In this document: positions 30,083 to 40,388 of the stretch, in pieces
How the letters are laid out: every line of letters starts with the position of its first letter
How positions within the stretch are numbered: position 1 is the first letter of the stretch
From: Ruminococcus sp.
GTDB taxonomy: Bacteria > Bacillota > Clostridia > Oscillospirales > Ruminococcaceae
NCBI GenBank assembly: GCA_014799805.1
Contig: JAAVHJ010000008.1
Span: 22,788-86,787, forward strand
DNA: 64,000 nt
Reading direction: 5' to 3'
Notes under the pieces: model-generated
The model's database searches: none
What the model saw: the letters and a program-made list of their open reading frames with translations, nothing else
Told to the model about the DNA's origin: nothing
Position numbers and translations under genes: made by a program

Positions 30083-31819
30083 TTATCCTGCGAATTGACT
30101 TTGATATAAACTTGCATAATAACCGCCTTGTTGCATCAGCATATCATGATTACCCTGTTCCATAATATTACCGTCCTGCATAACAAGAATCCAGTCCGCA
30201 CTGCGAATAGTAGATAATCTATGTGCAATAATAAAACTTGTTTTACCTTGCATTAATGTTTCAAAAGCTTTTTGAATTCTGTGTTCTGTTCTTAAATCAA
30301 TGCTACTAGTCGCTTCATCTAAAATTAACATAGGTGGATTTGTCAACATAATTCTGGCAATACATAATAATTGCTTTTGTCCCTGCGATAAGCCTGAATG
30401 ATCAGAAATAACAGTATCATAACCATTTGGCAAACGCTTAATAAAGCCATGTGCATGAGCAGAACGTCCAGCTTGTTCAATTTCTTCACGGGTGGCATTT
30501 GGCTTGCCATAGGCGATATTTTCTGCAACTGTTCCTGTAAAAATCCACGTTTCCTGTAATACCATGCCAAATTGTTTTCTTAAGCTATCACGGGTTAAAT
30601 TTTTAGTTGACTTGCCATCTAGTAAAATTTCGCCTTTTTGAATCTCATAAAATCTTAATAATAAATTAATAATAGTCGATTTTCCACAGCCTGTTTTGCC
30701 AACAATCGCTATTTTCTGTCCTGTGTGGGCATGCATGCTAAAATCTTGAATTAATTTTTTATCTTCTGTATAAGAAAATGCAATATGACGAATTTCTAAA
30801 TCACCATGACAAGAAGTTAATTTTTCAAAATTAGAATCATCTGGTTCTGATGGCGTATCAAGTATTTCAAATACTCTTTGTGTACAGGAAATTGCATTTT
30901 GCAATTCTGCAAACACACCTGAAATTTCATTAAAAGGCTTTGTATATTGATTGGCATAAGTTAAAAAAGTTGCTAATTCTCCAACAGTCATAACGCCAAT
31001 CCAAGGCAACGTACCAACAGCACCTAATGCACCAACTGTGCCAACTGCGGCATAAATTAAATTATTCACAAATCTAGTTGCTGGATTACTAATAGACGCA
31101 AAAAATGTTGCTTTTAACCCTGCTTCGCCTAATTCTTGATTTATATTTGAAAATCTTTGTTCTGCACGGTCTTCATAAGCAAATGCTTTGACAAGTTTTT
31201 GATTGCCAACAAGTTCTTCTGTCAATGCACCAATATTGCCACGCAATGCAGATTGTTTCTGAAATGCATCATGTGATAATTTTGTAATTTTGGTAGCAAC
31301 TAACAAAGAAATAGGTGTCATGATAACAACAATTAAAGCAATTTTCATATTAATCATTAGCATTAAAATTAATACACCTAAAATTGTCACAATGCCTGTA
31401 AATAATTGTGCAAAGCCCTGTAACAAGCCGTCAGATAAAATTTCAATATCAGAAATCACTCTTGCAATCATGTCACCTCTTTGATTGCTGTCAATATAAG
31501 AAATTGGCAATTCTTCTAATTTTACTGTTAATTCAGAACGCAGATTTTTTACGGTTCCAAATGCAAGTTTATTAATAAACAATCCCTGTAACCATTGAAA
31601 TAAGCCACTAATACAAACAGTCAGTGCTAAAACAATTACAATTTTTATTAATCCTGCAAAATCAACATGATTTTCTGCAATAGTAAAATCAATGGCTTTT
31701 CCAATCAAAAGTGGTGCAATTAAAGACAAAGAAATGCCTATTAACGTACAAATAATTGTCAATATAAAATATCCCAGATAAGGCCTGCAATATTTTAAAA
31801 TTCTAAAAATAATCTTCAT
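30083..31819 (-). CDS. ABC transporter, fused permease/ATPase
   Basis: Walker A GKTGCGKST, LSQGQKQLLCIARI, ILDEATSSID. Confidence 0.95.
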   Translation of the reverse strand: MKIIFRILKYCRPYLGYFILTIICTLIGISLSLIAPLLIGKAIDFTIAENHVDFAGLIKIVIVLALTVCISGLFQWLQGLFINKLAFGTVKNLRSELTVKLEELPISYIDSNQRGDMIARVISDIEILSDGLLQGFAQLFTGIVTILGVLILMLMINMKIALIVVIMTPISLLVATKITKLSHDAFQKQSALRGNIGALTEELVGNQKLVKAFAYEDRAEQRFSNINQELGEAGLKATFFASISNPATRFVNNLIYAAVGTVGALGAVGTLPWIGVMTVGELATFLTYANQYTKPFNEISGVFAELQNAISCTQRVFEILDTPSEPDDSNFEKLTSCHGDLEIRHIAFSYTEDKKLIQDFSMHAHTGQKIAIVGKTGCGKSTIINLLLRFYEIQKGEILLDGKSTKNLTRDSLRKQFGMVLQETWIFTGTVAENIAYGKPNATREEIEQAGRSAHAHGFIKRLPNGYDTVISDHSGLSQGQKQLLCIARIMLTNPPMLILDEATSSIDLRTEHRIQKAFETLMQGKTSFIIAHRLSTIRSADWILVMQDGNIMEQGNHDMLMQQGGYYASLYQSQFAG

Positions 31820-31830
31820 AAATAGCCCCC

Positions 31831-33591
31831 TTACTGCATTTGTGAATGATAAATTTCCTGATATACTCCACAGGATTTTAATAATGCATCATGAGTCCCT
31901 TTGCCAACGCATGCCCCATCATCTAATACTAAAATTAAATCTGCATGCATAAGCGAAGTTGCCCGCTGTGAAATAATGACTTTTGTCATATTTTTGCATT
32001 GTTCTTTTAAAGCTGTCCGCAATTTTGCATCTGTTGCATAGTCTAATGCACTCATACTGTCATCTAAAATTAAAATTTCTGGCTTACCTGCTAATGCCCT
32101 TGCAATCGTTAATCTTTGTTTCTGTCCGCCAGAGAGATTTCTACCACCTTGTACAAGATGTGTATTTAAACCATATTGCAATTGATTGACAAATTCAGAA
32201 GCCTGTGCAATATCTAAAGCTTTTTGCATATCTGATTCTGAAATATTCTCATCAGCCCATTTTAAATTTTCTGCAATTGACCCTGTGAATAATACTGCTT
32301 TTTGTGGCACTAAGCCTATTTTTTTATTTAATGCTTTTAACTGATAATTTTTAATATTTTTTCCGAATACTTGTACTTCACCCTGCGTGACATCATAACT
32401 TCTGTAAATTAACCCTGCAAGTGTTGATTTTCCTGAACCCGTACCGCCGATAATTCCCAAAGTCTGCCCTTTTTTTATTTCAAAATTAATATTTTCTAAG
32501 ATACTATCTCCAGCTCCTGCATAAGAAAAATTAACATGATTAAATTTAATTGCAATTTCTGAATTTGCACTATCGGACAATTCTGAACCGTCTTGCATAG
32601 TAGATACGGTTTCTAATACTTGTGCGACACGAATCGAAGACGCTTGTGCTTTTGTTAAAATAACAACTAAATTTGCAAATGCAATCATAGCTAATAAAAT
32701 CTGTGTCATGTAATTTGCAAATGCTGTTAAATTACCTTGTGTTAATCTGCCTGTATCCACATGTACGCCACCGAACCATAACACAGCGACTATGCCTAAA
32801 TTAATTACAATAAAAGTCAATGGATTCAATACAGCAGAAATTTTTCCGACTGTCAACATACTTTTTTCTAAATCTGCACATTCGTCAGCAAAAGCTTTTA
32901 CTTCTTGTTTTTGGCGTGAAAACGCTCTGATTACACGAACGCCCTCAAGATTTTCACCAGTATGTCGGGCGATATTATCTAATTTTTTTTGATTTTTTGT
33001 ATATAACGGAATTGTCTTGCTCATAACAAAATATAATAAAAATCCTATAATAGGTGCAATTGCAAGAAAAATCAGAGATAATTTTGCATCTATGATAAAT
33101 ACCATGACAATTGCACCAATAATTAAAAATGGCGTTCTTGATGCAAGTCTGATAAACATATTAACACCAGATTGTGAAGCAGTGACATCATTTGTAATTC
33201 TGTTAATTAGCGTAGAAGTGCCTAATTTATCTAATTCCGTACAAGACAAGCTATTAATATGCTGGTACAATGCTTTACGCAAATCAGCTCCATAATGAAA
33301 CGCACATCTTGCTGCCAGATACTGACATGTAATGGCAAAGCACATGCCACAAATGCCTAATACTACAATTAATGCACACATTTTGCCAATATAGCTAGTA
33401 TTATTTTGACTAATGCCATTATCAATAATTTTTGCCATGACAATTGGCACTAGTAATTCAAAAATCGCCTCTAGTAATTTGAACAGAGGCCCTAGAATTA
33501 ATTCTAGTTTATAAGGCTTTAAAAACCGAAATAATTTTTGCATAAAAAAATTTTCCTCCTTAAATATCGCAATCTTTTTTCTATTATACAC
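31831..33591 (-). CDS. ABC transporter, fused permease/ATPase
   Basis: GGTGSGKSTL, LSGGQKQRLTIARAL, ILDDSMSALD. Confidence 0.95.
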   Translation of the reverse strand: MYNRKKIAIFKEENFFMQKLFRFLKPYKLELILGPLFKLLEAIFELLVPIVMAKIIDNGISQNNTSYIGKMCALIVVLGICGMCFAITCQYLAARCAFHYGADLRKALYQHINSLSCTELDKLGTSTLINRITNDVTASQSGVNMFIRLASRTPFLIIGAIVMVFIIDAKLSLIFLAIAPIIGFLLYFVMSKTIPLYTKNQKKLDNIARHTGENLEGVRVIRAFSRQKQEVKAFADECADLEKSMLTVGKISAVLNPLTFIVINLGIVAVLWFGGVHVDTGRLTQGNLTAFANYMTQILLAMIAFANLVVILTKAQASSIRVAQVLETVSTMQDGSELSDSANSEIAIKFNHVNFSYAGAGDSILENINFEIKKGQTLGIIGGTGSGKSTLAGLIYRSYDVTQGEVQVFGKNIKNYQLKALNKKIGLVPQKAVLFTGSIAENLKWADENISESDMQKALDIAQASEFVNQLQYGLNTHLVQGGRNLSGGQKQRLTIARALAGKPEILILDDSMSALDYATDAKLRTALKEQCKNMTKVIISQRATSLMHADLILVLDDGACVGKGTHDALLKSCGVYQEIYHSQMQ

Positions 33592-33666
33592 TATCTGAAA
33601 ATATTTTGCAACTAAAAATATTTTATATGCATATTTTTTCTTTTTTAGCCAAAGCTATGAACGGAG

Positions 33667-34566
33667 GTGGTATTTGTGAGAGAATCAAATAGCAAAACGA
33701 AAAAACACAAAGCCCGACATTTTAGTTTTTATTTCGTCATGTTGCTTTGTATGGTAATGGTTAGCATTGCCTGCTGGTTTGCGTACGCACAGACAAAAAA
33801 TCAGCTTGTATTAGAACTGGATTCTGCCGTAAATTCTATCAGTGATATTGAAGTCATGGAAATGGAAACAGCAATTCCTAGAACAACAATTCCTGTTACT
33901 GAACCAGAAACAGAGCCAGAAACTTTCATAACACAACCCGTTGCCAGTATTCAGCAATTGCAGACTGCACCAACAGAAACCCAGCCCGTCACACAACCTG
34001 TTATGATAATAGACGCTCCCGAAACTGCACCTGTTATTATCGTAGAAACACAGGAAAATACAACAGAAACTACTATTACAGTCACATCTGCAAAACCAGC
34101 ATGTTATCCCTTAGCAGGTGAAATCATAGAACCATTCAGCAACGGAGAGCTTGTAAAATCTGCAACAACTGGTGTCTGGCAATCTCATAATGGTATAGAT
34201 ATTGCAGGAACACTTGGCGATACAGTCTGTGCTATGGACGCAGGTGTGATTGAAACAATTGAAAATCATCCGCTTTGGGGTGTGACTGTAACAATTGACC
34301 ATCAAAACGGAATCTACAGCCGTTATTGTAATTTAAATACTGGCTTAACTGTCAATGCTGGTGACAGAGTAGAAGCAGGTACAGTAATTGGTGCATTAGG
34401 TGATACAGCCGATATTGAAAGTGCTTTAGAAACACATTTGCATTTTGAAGTATTACGAGGCGAAATTTATATAGACCCTGTAGCTTATATTGGGGAGACA
34501 CAACCAACTGAAAATACTGAAATTACTGAAATTACAGAAACAACAACGGCAGAATCTGCCGATTAA
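33667..34566 (+). CDS. M23-family (LytM/SpoIIQ-like) peptidase with N-terminal TM and Thr/Glu-rich linker
   Basis: SHNGIDIAG, TGLTVNAGDRVEAGTVIGALG, ETHLHFEVL. Confidence 0.9.
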   Translation: MVFVRESNSKTKKHKARHFSFYFVMLLCMVMVSIACWFAYAQTKNQLVLELDSAVNSISDIEVMEMETAIPRTTIPVTEPETEPETFITQPVASIQQLQTAPTETQPVTQPVMIIDAPETAPVIIVETQENTTETTITVTSAKPACYPLAGEIIEPFSNGELVKSATTGVWQSHNGIDIAGTLGDTVCAMDAGVIETIENHPLWGVTVTIDHQNGIYSRYCNLNTGLTVNAGDRVEAGTVIGALGDTADIESALETHLHFEVLRGEIYIDPVAYIGETQPTENTEITEITETTTAESAD

Positions 34567-34569
34567 ATA

Positions 34570-34606
34570 AAAACAGCCTGAGAAATTTAAATTTTCTCAG
34601 GCTGAA
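34570..34606. terminator. Bidirectional terminator
   Basis: cagcctgagaaatttaaattttctcaggctg between convergent genes. Confidence 0.85.
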
Positions 34607-34635
34607 CTTGATTTTAATTTAATTTTTATTTAATT

Positions 34636-35355
34636 TTAATTTAGAATAGTAACTAGAATATCCCAAAGCATATGCACACCAATTGTTACCCAGATATTTT
34701 TAAAATATAGCATAGTCCAACTGAAAAATATGTTTAATAAAATAATCATGATAAAACTAAAACTTGTCATATAGGCAATAAAATTGCCATATAAAATCCA
34801 AATCGGAAAATGAATACATAAAAATAATATCGCATTCAAACCAATTGCAAAATTTTTATTTTTCTGATTCATACTAGCATTTAATAGCCATGCTCTGAAT
34901 ACTAATTCTTCTGTCACGCCTACAAATACAAACGCAATACATTCTTGTAAGCCCTCAGCACGAAAATAAAACCCATTATGACTAGCTACAGAATTTATGA
35001 TACAAAAAGCAATTTCTAAGCAAAATACAAGTAGGACTTCTTTCATATCTACTGGATTTTTAAATAATTTTTTAGCAGGAATATATAATTTAGCATCAAA
35101 TTTTTTGATTAAAATTAATGCAGGAGCTGTCCAGCATAAATTTTTCAAAATCCAATCAAATATAATTTGGGATAATACAGAACCATCTGCAATGACTTGA
35201 TTCAAAGCAGGGTGAATGATTAATTCTGCAATTGTCCAAACTGCATAAAACAGCACCAGAAAAATAATATAAATTTTCTGAAAATTATTTAATTTATGAT
35301 TACTCATATTTTTCTTTATGTAAAGCAAAGGCTTTTTCAAATGCTTCATTTCCAA
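34636..35355 (-). CDS. CPBP-family intramembrane metalloprotease
   Basis: VTEELVFRAW, FLCIHFPIW, HMLWD. Confidence 0.88.
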   Translation of the reverse strand: MEMKHLKKPLLYIKKNMSNHKLNNFQKIYIIFLVLFYAVWTIAELIIHPALNQVIADGSVLSQIIFDWILKNLCWTAPALILIKKFDAKLYIPAKKLFKNPVDMKEVLLVFCLEIAFCIINSVASHNGFYFRAEGLQECIAFVFVGVTEELVFRAWLLNASMNQKNKNFAIGLNAILFLCIHFPIWILYGNFIAYMTSFSFIMIILLNIFFSWTMLYFKNIWVTIGVHMLWDILVTILN

Positions 35356-35764
35356 TCACAGGAACTATCCCATAATTATTATGCCCTTCATTTTCCCAGC
35401 CACACAGAAAAGCCAAACTTGAAAAACCTTGTTCTGCTTTTTCCAGTGTATAAAATCCTGCACAAGCTTTATGTTCTTTAAAAAATAAATAGGCTTGATA
35501 ACATTGTGGACTTTCCAGAGGCTCAAAAAATGTAATCACAATTGCATACCAAGTATCATCCATTTTTAAAAATTCAATTTTAAAATCCTGTTCTGTATAA
35601 GGACTAATAATTTGACTATCTTTGCACATATTTTGAAAAATTTCAAATAAAATATTTCTATTTTGCATTAGGCTAGCAACTAAATCATATTCTTCACTAA
35701 AAAATGCCTTTGGCAAAAACTGATGTTCAAAATAATAAATTAAGCTATTTAAATCTTTAAACAA
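35300..35764 (-). CDS. Hypothetical protein
   Basis: 154-aa ORF with RBS, overlaps start of CPBP gene. Confidence 0.65.
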   Translation of the reverse strand: MFKDLNSLIYYFEHQFLPKAFFSEEYDLVASLMQNRNILFEIFQNMCKDSQIISPYTEQDFKIEFLKMDDTWYAIVITFFEPLESPQCYQAYLFFKEHKACAGFYTLEKAEQGFSSLAFLCGWENEGHNNYGIVPVIGNEAFEKAFALHKEKYE

Positions 35765-35783
35765 ATTTATTCCTCCTTGTATT

Positions 35784-37040
35784 TTATTTTATTTCTGATT
35801 CTTCTGGAGCTGGGTTTTTGACAGGCAATCTGATAATACTATTTTTAGGAAATTCTATTTCACATGGAAAAGAAAACTTCATCATAGCATGATTCACAGT
35901 CTGAATTTCTTCACCGTCTGCATTATAAATTTTATCTAATTGCAAGACAACAGGCTTTTGCTTTGGTGCTAAAATTTCAACAGTGTCACCAGCAAAAAAT
36001 CTATTTCTTTGTGTAGCATAAACCATACCGTTTTCGCAATTATTAATAATTCCTACAACATCACAAGAGCTAATATAACCACTATTTTCATAATATTGAC
36101 ATGCATTAGGATGTCCAAAGAAAAAACCTGTGCAATATCTTCTGTGACTGACTTTAAATACTTCATTATGAATCCATTCAGGCAATTGATAATTATCAGG
36201 ATTTTGTAAATAATAATCCATTGCCATGCGATACGCATTTGTAATGACAGAAACATAATAAGCCGATTTTGCCCTGCCTTCAATTTTAAACGAAGTTACA
36301 CCTGCTTCTGCAAGTTTATCTAAATGGTCAATCATACACATATCTCTTGCATTGAAAATATAAGTCCCCTCTGGAGCTTCTTCAATTTGCATAGGCAATT
36401 CAGGACGTTTTTCTTCTGTAAGATAATATTTCCAACGGCACGGCTGTGCACATGCACCACGATTTGCATCTCTGTCTGTAAAATACGCAGATAATAAACA
36501 TCTTCCCGAAAAAGACACACACATTGCACCATGTACAAATACTTCTAATTCCAAATCTTCAGGAATATTTTTTTTAATTTCTGCAATTTCCTGCAAAGAC
36601 AATTCTCTTGCCAATACAACACGTCTGGCACCCATTTCATATAAAGCATTCGCCGTTGCATAATTTACAATTCCAGTTTGTGTCGACATATGAATTGGCA
36701 TTTTGGGAGCAAGTTTTCTAACTGCCTGAAATACACCTAAATCTGCAATAATTAACGCATCAACACCTGCATTTACAGCATTTGCAATAAATTCTGGTAA
36801 TAAAGCAAGTTCCTGATTTCTAGGCAATGTATTTACAGTCAAATATACTTTTACATGTTTGGCATGAGCAATTTTAACAGCTTCACAAAGCATTTCGCTA
36901 TCAAAATTAGGAGCTCCTGCACGCATGCCAAACATTGTACCACCTAAATAAACAGCGTCAGCTCCAAAATCCAATGCAAATAATAATCTTTCCTTATCAC
37001 CAGCAGGTGCAAGTATTTCCGTATGCTGATTTACTATCAT
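35784..37040 (-). CDS. U32 family peptidase (TrhP/YhbU-like)
   Basis: EILAPAGDKERLLFALDFGADAVYLGG, RGACAQPCRWKYYL, SFKIEGRAKSAYYVS. Confidence 0.92.
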   Translation of the reverse strand: MIVNQHTEILAPAGDKERLLFALDFGADAVYLGGTMFGMRAGAPNFDSEMLCEAVKIAHAKHVKVYLTVNTLPRNQELALLPEFIANAVNAGVDALIIADLGVFQAVRKLAPKMPIHMSTQTGIVNYATANALYEMGARRVVLARELSLQEIAEIKKNIPEDLELEVFVHGAMCVSFSGRCLLSAYFTDRDANRGACAQPCRWKYYLTEEKRPELPMQIEEAPEGTYIFNARDMCMIDHLDKLAEAGVTSFKIEGRAKSAYYVSVITNAYRMAMDYYLQNPDNYQLPEWIHNEVFKVSHRRYCTGFFFGHPNACQYYENSGYISSCDVVGIINNCENGMVYATQRNRFFAGDTVEILAPKQKPVVLQLDKIYNADGEEIQTVNHAMMKFSFPCEIEFPKNSIIRLPVKNPAPEESEIK

Positions 37041-37042
37041 AA

Positions 37043-38308
37043 TTATTCACCCTCTGGTTGTGCGAGAGCGTCAGCCTCGGCTTGTTGTTGTTTTACCATT
37101 TCAATATTGGCATTATGTTCTTCTAAATTTCTTGCAAAATAAGTAACACCGGTATCAATATTCGCATAAAAATAGAAATAATCTGTTTCATTCGGATATA
37201 AAACTGCATGAATCGCAGAGATACCAGGATTGCCGATTGCACCGGCAGGAAGTCCGACACACACATAAGTGTCATATGCATCATAAATTTGCTGATTGTC
37301 TAATTCAATATTAGGCCTAATAATCTCTGTCACATATTTAGAAGTTGGGTCTGATTGCAGTTTACCACCGCCAAAATCTTCAGGATATTTTAAACGATTC
37401 CAGAATACAGAGGCAATACTTGGCATTTCTTCATCATTAGCGGCTTCTGCCTGTACCATAGAAGCAAGTATAATCACTTCATCAAGTGTAGTCCCAAGTT
37501 CATCAATTCTGGCATAATCTTCCTCTGTCATTTTCAAATCAAAATTCATATAAATTTTACGACATACCGCTTCAGGTTCCATTTCTTCATAGAACGTATA
37601 CGTATCAGGGAAGAAATAGCCTTCTCTTGCGTAAAATTTCAGTCTGCTTGTAGACTCAGGCAAATAATTTTCAAATTCATAACCAAAACCGCCAGTATTA
37701 AAATAATATAAAAATCTATCTGCATTACAAATATTATTTGCCTCTAATTTCTGTGCAGCGTCATATAAGCTGATTCCCTCTGGAAACATGACATCAACAA
37801 CAGCTTGTTCTTCTACGACATCAGGACTTTTTTTCAATTCATCAATCAAAGTTTCATATGCCATAGATGCACTGATTTCATGATTACCAGCAACATAACT
37901 AGCATCCGCTTTGCTTAATCTTGAGAAATAAATAAACGCTTTGGGAATTTTAATAATTCCATCTTCATATAAATTTTCTGCAATTTCGGCAGTTGTCGCA
38001 CCCTCTGGAATAGTAAACAAAACTAATTTTTGTGAACCGTTAATTCCTAACATATCTTTGCCGATTTCAATAATACCAATTGCCAAAGAAATAGAAATTA
38101 CAAATACGAGTGTTAGCATAATTAAAACGCCATAAATTCTAATACTTCCATGTTTTTTTTGTTTTCTTTTCTTTTTTTTCTTCCCAGAATTTGACTTTTT
38201 GTGACCAGAACTATTACTAGAAGTCCTTTTCGGTTCTGTTTGCACAGGTTGGTCAATACTAATTTCACCAAGTGCATTTTCAGATTTAGAAATCATATTA
38301 CCCTCCAT
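37043..38308 (-). CDS. mltG: Endolytic murein transglycosylase
   Basis: ASMVQAEA, SDPTSKYV, GLPAGAIGNPGISAIHAVLYP. Confidence 0.95.
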   Translation of the reverse strand: MEGNMISKSENALGEISIDQPVQTEPKRTSSNSSGHKKSNSGKKKKKRKQKKHGSIRIYGVLIMLTLVFVISISLAIGIIEIGKDMLGINGSQKLVLFTIPEGATTAEIAENLYEDGIIKIPKAFIYFSRLSKADASYVAGNHEISASMAYETLIDELKKSPDVVEEQAVVDVMFPEGISLYDAAQKLEANNICNADRFLYYFNTGGFGYEFENYLPESTSRLKFYAREGYFFPDTYTFYEEMEPEAVCRKIYMNFDLKMTEEDYARIDELGTTLDEVIILASMVQAEAANDEEMPSIASVFWNRLKYPEDFGGGKLQSDPTSKYVTEIIRPNIELDNQQIYDAYDTYVCVGLPAGAIGNPGISAIHAVLYPNETDYFYFYANIDTGVTYFARNLEEHNANIEMVKQQQAEADALAQPEGE

Positions 38309-38873
38309 TAGATTCAGTTATTATCACATCTACATAACAGTCATGCAATTCACAAGGCAGATTTTGCATTAACATACTATCATAGCAAATGCCTATTTTA
38401 TGCAATTCTGGATATTGATACAAAAATCTGTCATAATATCCTCCTCCACGTCCAAGTCTTTTTCCCTGTCTTGTAAAAGCAAGTGCTGGCACTAAAATAA
38501 TACTGTTACTTGTTAATTCAATTGGATAGTTATTAACAGGTTCAGGAATACCGAATGCGCCCGATTGAATTTCTTCGGAAAATAAATTTTTTATTTCATA
38601 AAACATCATATTGCCCTTATAGGACATATCACATTTTGGCAATGCAATTTTTTTGCCTTGTCTCAGCATTTCGGAAATAAATTCCTGTGTCGCAGGTTCT
38701 TCTGGCATCGCATAATAACATAAAATCAAATCAGCTTGTTGTACCCATGTATTTTTGCATAAATTTCTAAAAATTTTTTCATCTGCCTTTTTTTTTATCA
38801 ATTTATCCTGTGTTTTTAAAATTTTCCGCATTTCCTGACGAATTTGTCTTTTTTGCTCTGTAATATTTAACAT
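38298..38873 (-). CDS. 5-formyltetrahydrofolate cyclo-ligase
   Basis: LVPALAFTRQGKRLGRGGGYYDRFL. Confidence 0.95.
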   Translation of the reverse strand: MLNITEQKRQIRQEMRKILKTQDKLIKKKADEKIFRNLCKNTWVQQADLILCYYAMPEEPATQEFISEMLRQGKKIALPKCDMSYKGNMMFYEIKNLFSEEIQSGAFGIPEPVNNYPIELTSNSIILVPALAFTRQGKRLGRGGGYYDRFLYQYPELHKIGICYDSMLMQNLPCELHDCYVDVIITESNGG

Positions 38874-38879
38874 AATAAT

Positions 38880-39461
38880 TTAATGCTCTGGATAACAAAT
38901 ACTAGCTTTAATTTTAAAAGCTTTTTCGGGACTTGTTAAAACTTCTGCCAATTTTAAACCAAATGGCACAGCAACGCCAGCACCCTGTGCTGTGATAATA
39001 AAATCACTCTGTACAACAGAATTTTCAGAAATAACAGCACCTGTTAATTCTGCTTCAAACCCTGGATAAGCAATTGCCTGTTTGCCATTTAATAAATTTT
39101 TATGCCCCAAAATAGACGGAGCTGCACAGATTGCACCGATATAAATTTCACGCTCCGCACAGAAATCAATCACAGTTTGCACTGTTTCTGATTTTTCAAG
39201 ATGTAACGTCCCAGGCATTCCTCCAGGAAGTACAATCATTTCTAAATCATTGCCAAGTACAATTTCAGATTCTGTCAAATCTGCTTGTACTACAATACCA
39301 TGAGAACCCGTGATAATTTTTCCGCCAACACCAACAGTTTGTACCTGTTTGCCAGCACGCCTTAAAATATCCACAGGTGCAAGTGCTTCGATTTCTTCAA
39401 AACCGTTTGCTAAAAATACATAAATCATAATACAAATTCCTTTCAGATTTAGCATATCCAT
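38880..39461 (-). CDS. DJ-1/PfpI family protein (likely start 39428)
   Basis: MIYVFLANGFEEIEALAPVDILRRAG, IGAICAAPSIL. Confidence 0.93.
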   Translation of the reverse strand: MDMLNLKGICIMIYVFLANGFEEIEALAPVDILRRAGKQVQTVGVGGKIITGSHGIVVQADLTESEIVLGNDLEMIVLPGGMPGTLHLEKSETVQTVIDFCAEREIYIGAICAAPSILGHKNLLNGKQAIAYPGFEAELTGAVISENSVVQSDFIITAQGAGVAVPFGLKLAEVLTSPEKAFKIKASICYPEH

Positions 39462-39514
39462 TTTAAAATATAATATGCTTTTAAATTTTTTCTAAATTTT
39501 TCCATATTTAAAAA

Positions 39515-40288
39515 TTAACTTAATTTTGCCTTTAATTCCGCATATTCTTGACGAACCGCTTGGCAATTACCGCAAGTCATTTTTCCTTCTGGACATGTAC
39601 CCGCACAACAGGCGGGTCCTGCATTTGCAAATAATGCTTTTGATACAGGATATACTTCTTTTAACATTGCTTTGGCAAGTTCTCTAATTTCCCATTGTGC
39701 CCTGTTGCAACATCTTAGTTTAAAAAAATGTCGTAACTCTCTTGCATTCATAGTCATTACCATTTTTGTTTCACTTGCATTCGGCAATACAAATCTAGCA
39801 TCTTCAATCGCTTTTTTTTCCGCTTTTCGTTTGGCTTCTTGTTCAGAAATTCCCTGCTTTAAAAAATCTGCATAATGCTTTTTTTCTAAAATTTCTGCTA
39901 ATTCCTGATAAGAAGTTACACAATTTTGCATTGTTTTCTGATATAATGCCAAAGCCTCTGGAATAGATTCTATTTCTGGTGGTGTAATATAAATAAAATT
40001 TTTTAATTTTACATAACGCTGACTTTGTACAGAAAAGCTTGCTAGCCTATGTCTTGTAATTTGTGCAAGCAAAGACCTTGACACACCTTCCACCGCAAAA
40101 GTAAAATTTGCATGTTCAATCGGACTTTCATGCCCGATTTTACTTAACATTTCGACAAAATTTTCTGCTTTGGCTTCATCCATATCATCCATTAAATCCA
40201 TTGCACCAGTATGAGAGTAACATAACTTTGCTGCTGCTGCAACAACTTTATCTGGCTGAACTGTATGAGCGATTAATTTCACTTTCAT
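39515..40288 (-). CDS. thyX: FAD-dependent thymidylate synthase
   Basis: QITRHRLASFSVQSQRY signature. Confidence 0.95.
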   Translation of the reverse strand: MKVKLIAHTVQPDKVVAAAAKLCYSHTGAMDLMDDMDEAKAENFVEMLSKIGHESPIEHANFTFAVEGVSRSLLAQITRHRLASFSVQSQRYVKLKNFIYITPPEIESIPEALALYQKTMQNCVTSYQELAEILEKKHYADFLKQGISEQEAKRKAEKKAIEDARFVLPNASETKMVMTMNARELRHFFKLRCCNRAQWEIRELAKAMLKEVYPVSKALFANAGPACCAGTCPEGKMTCGNCQAVRQEYAELKAKLS

Positions 40289-40388
40289 AAAAAATATCTC
40301 CTTATCGTCATAGATTCCTGTTTATTATAGCATATTTTTCTGATTTCGTCAATGGTTTGCCAAAAAAAGAATATTACTAAATTTAAGC

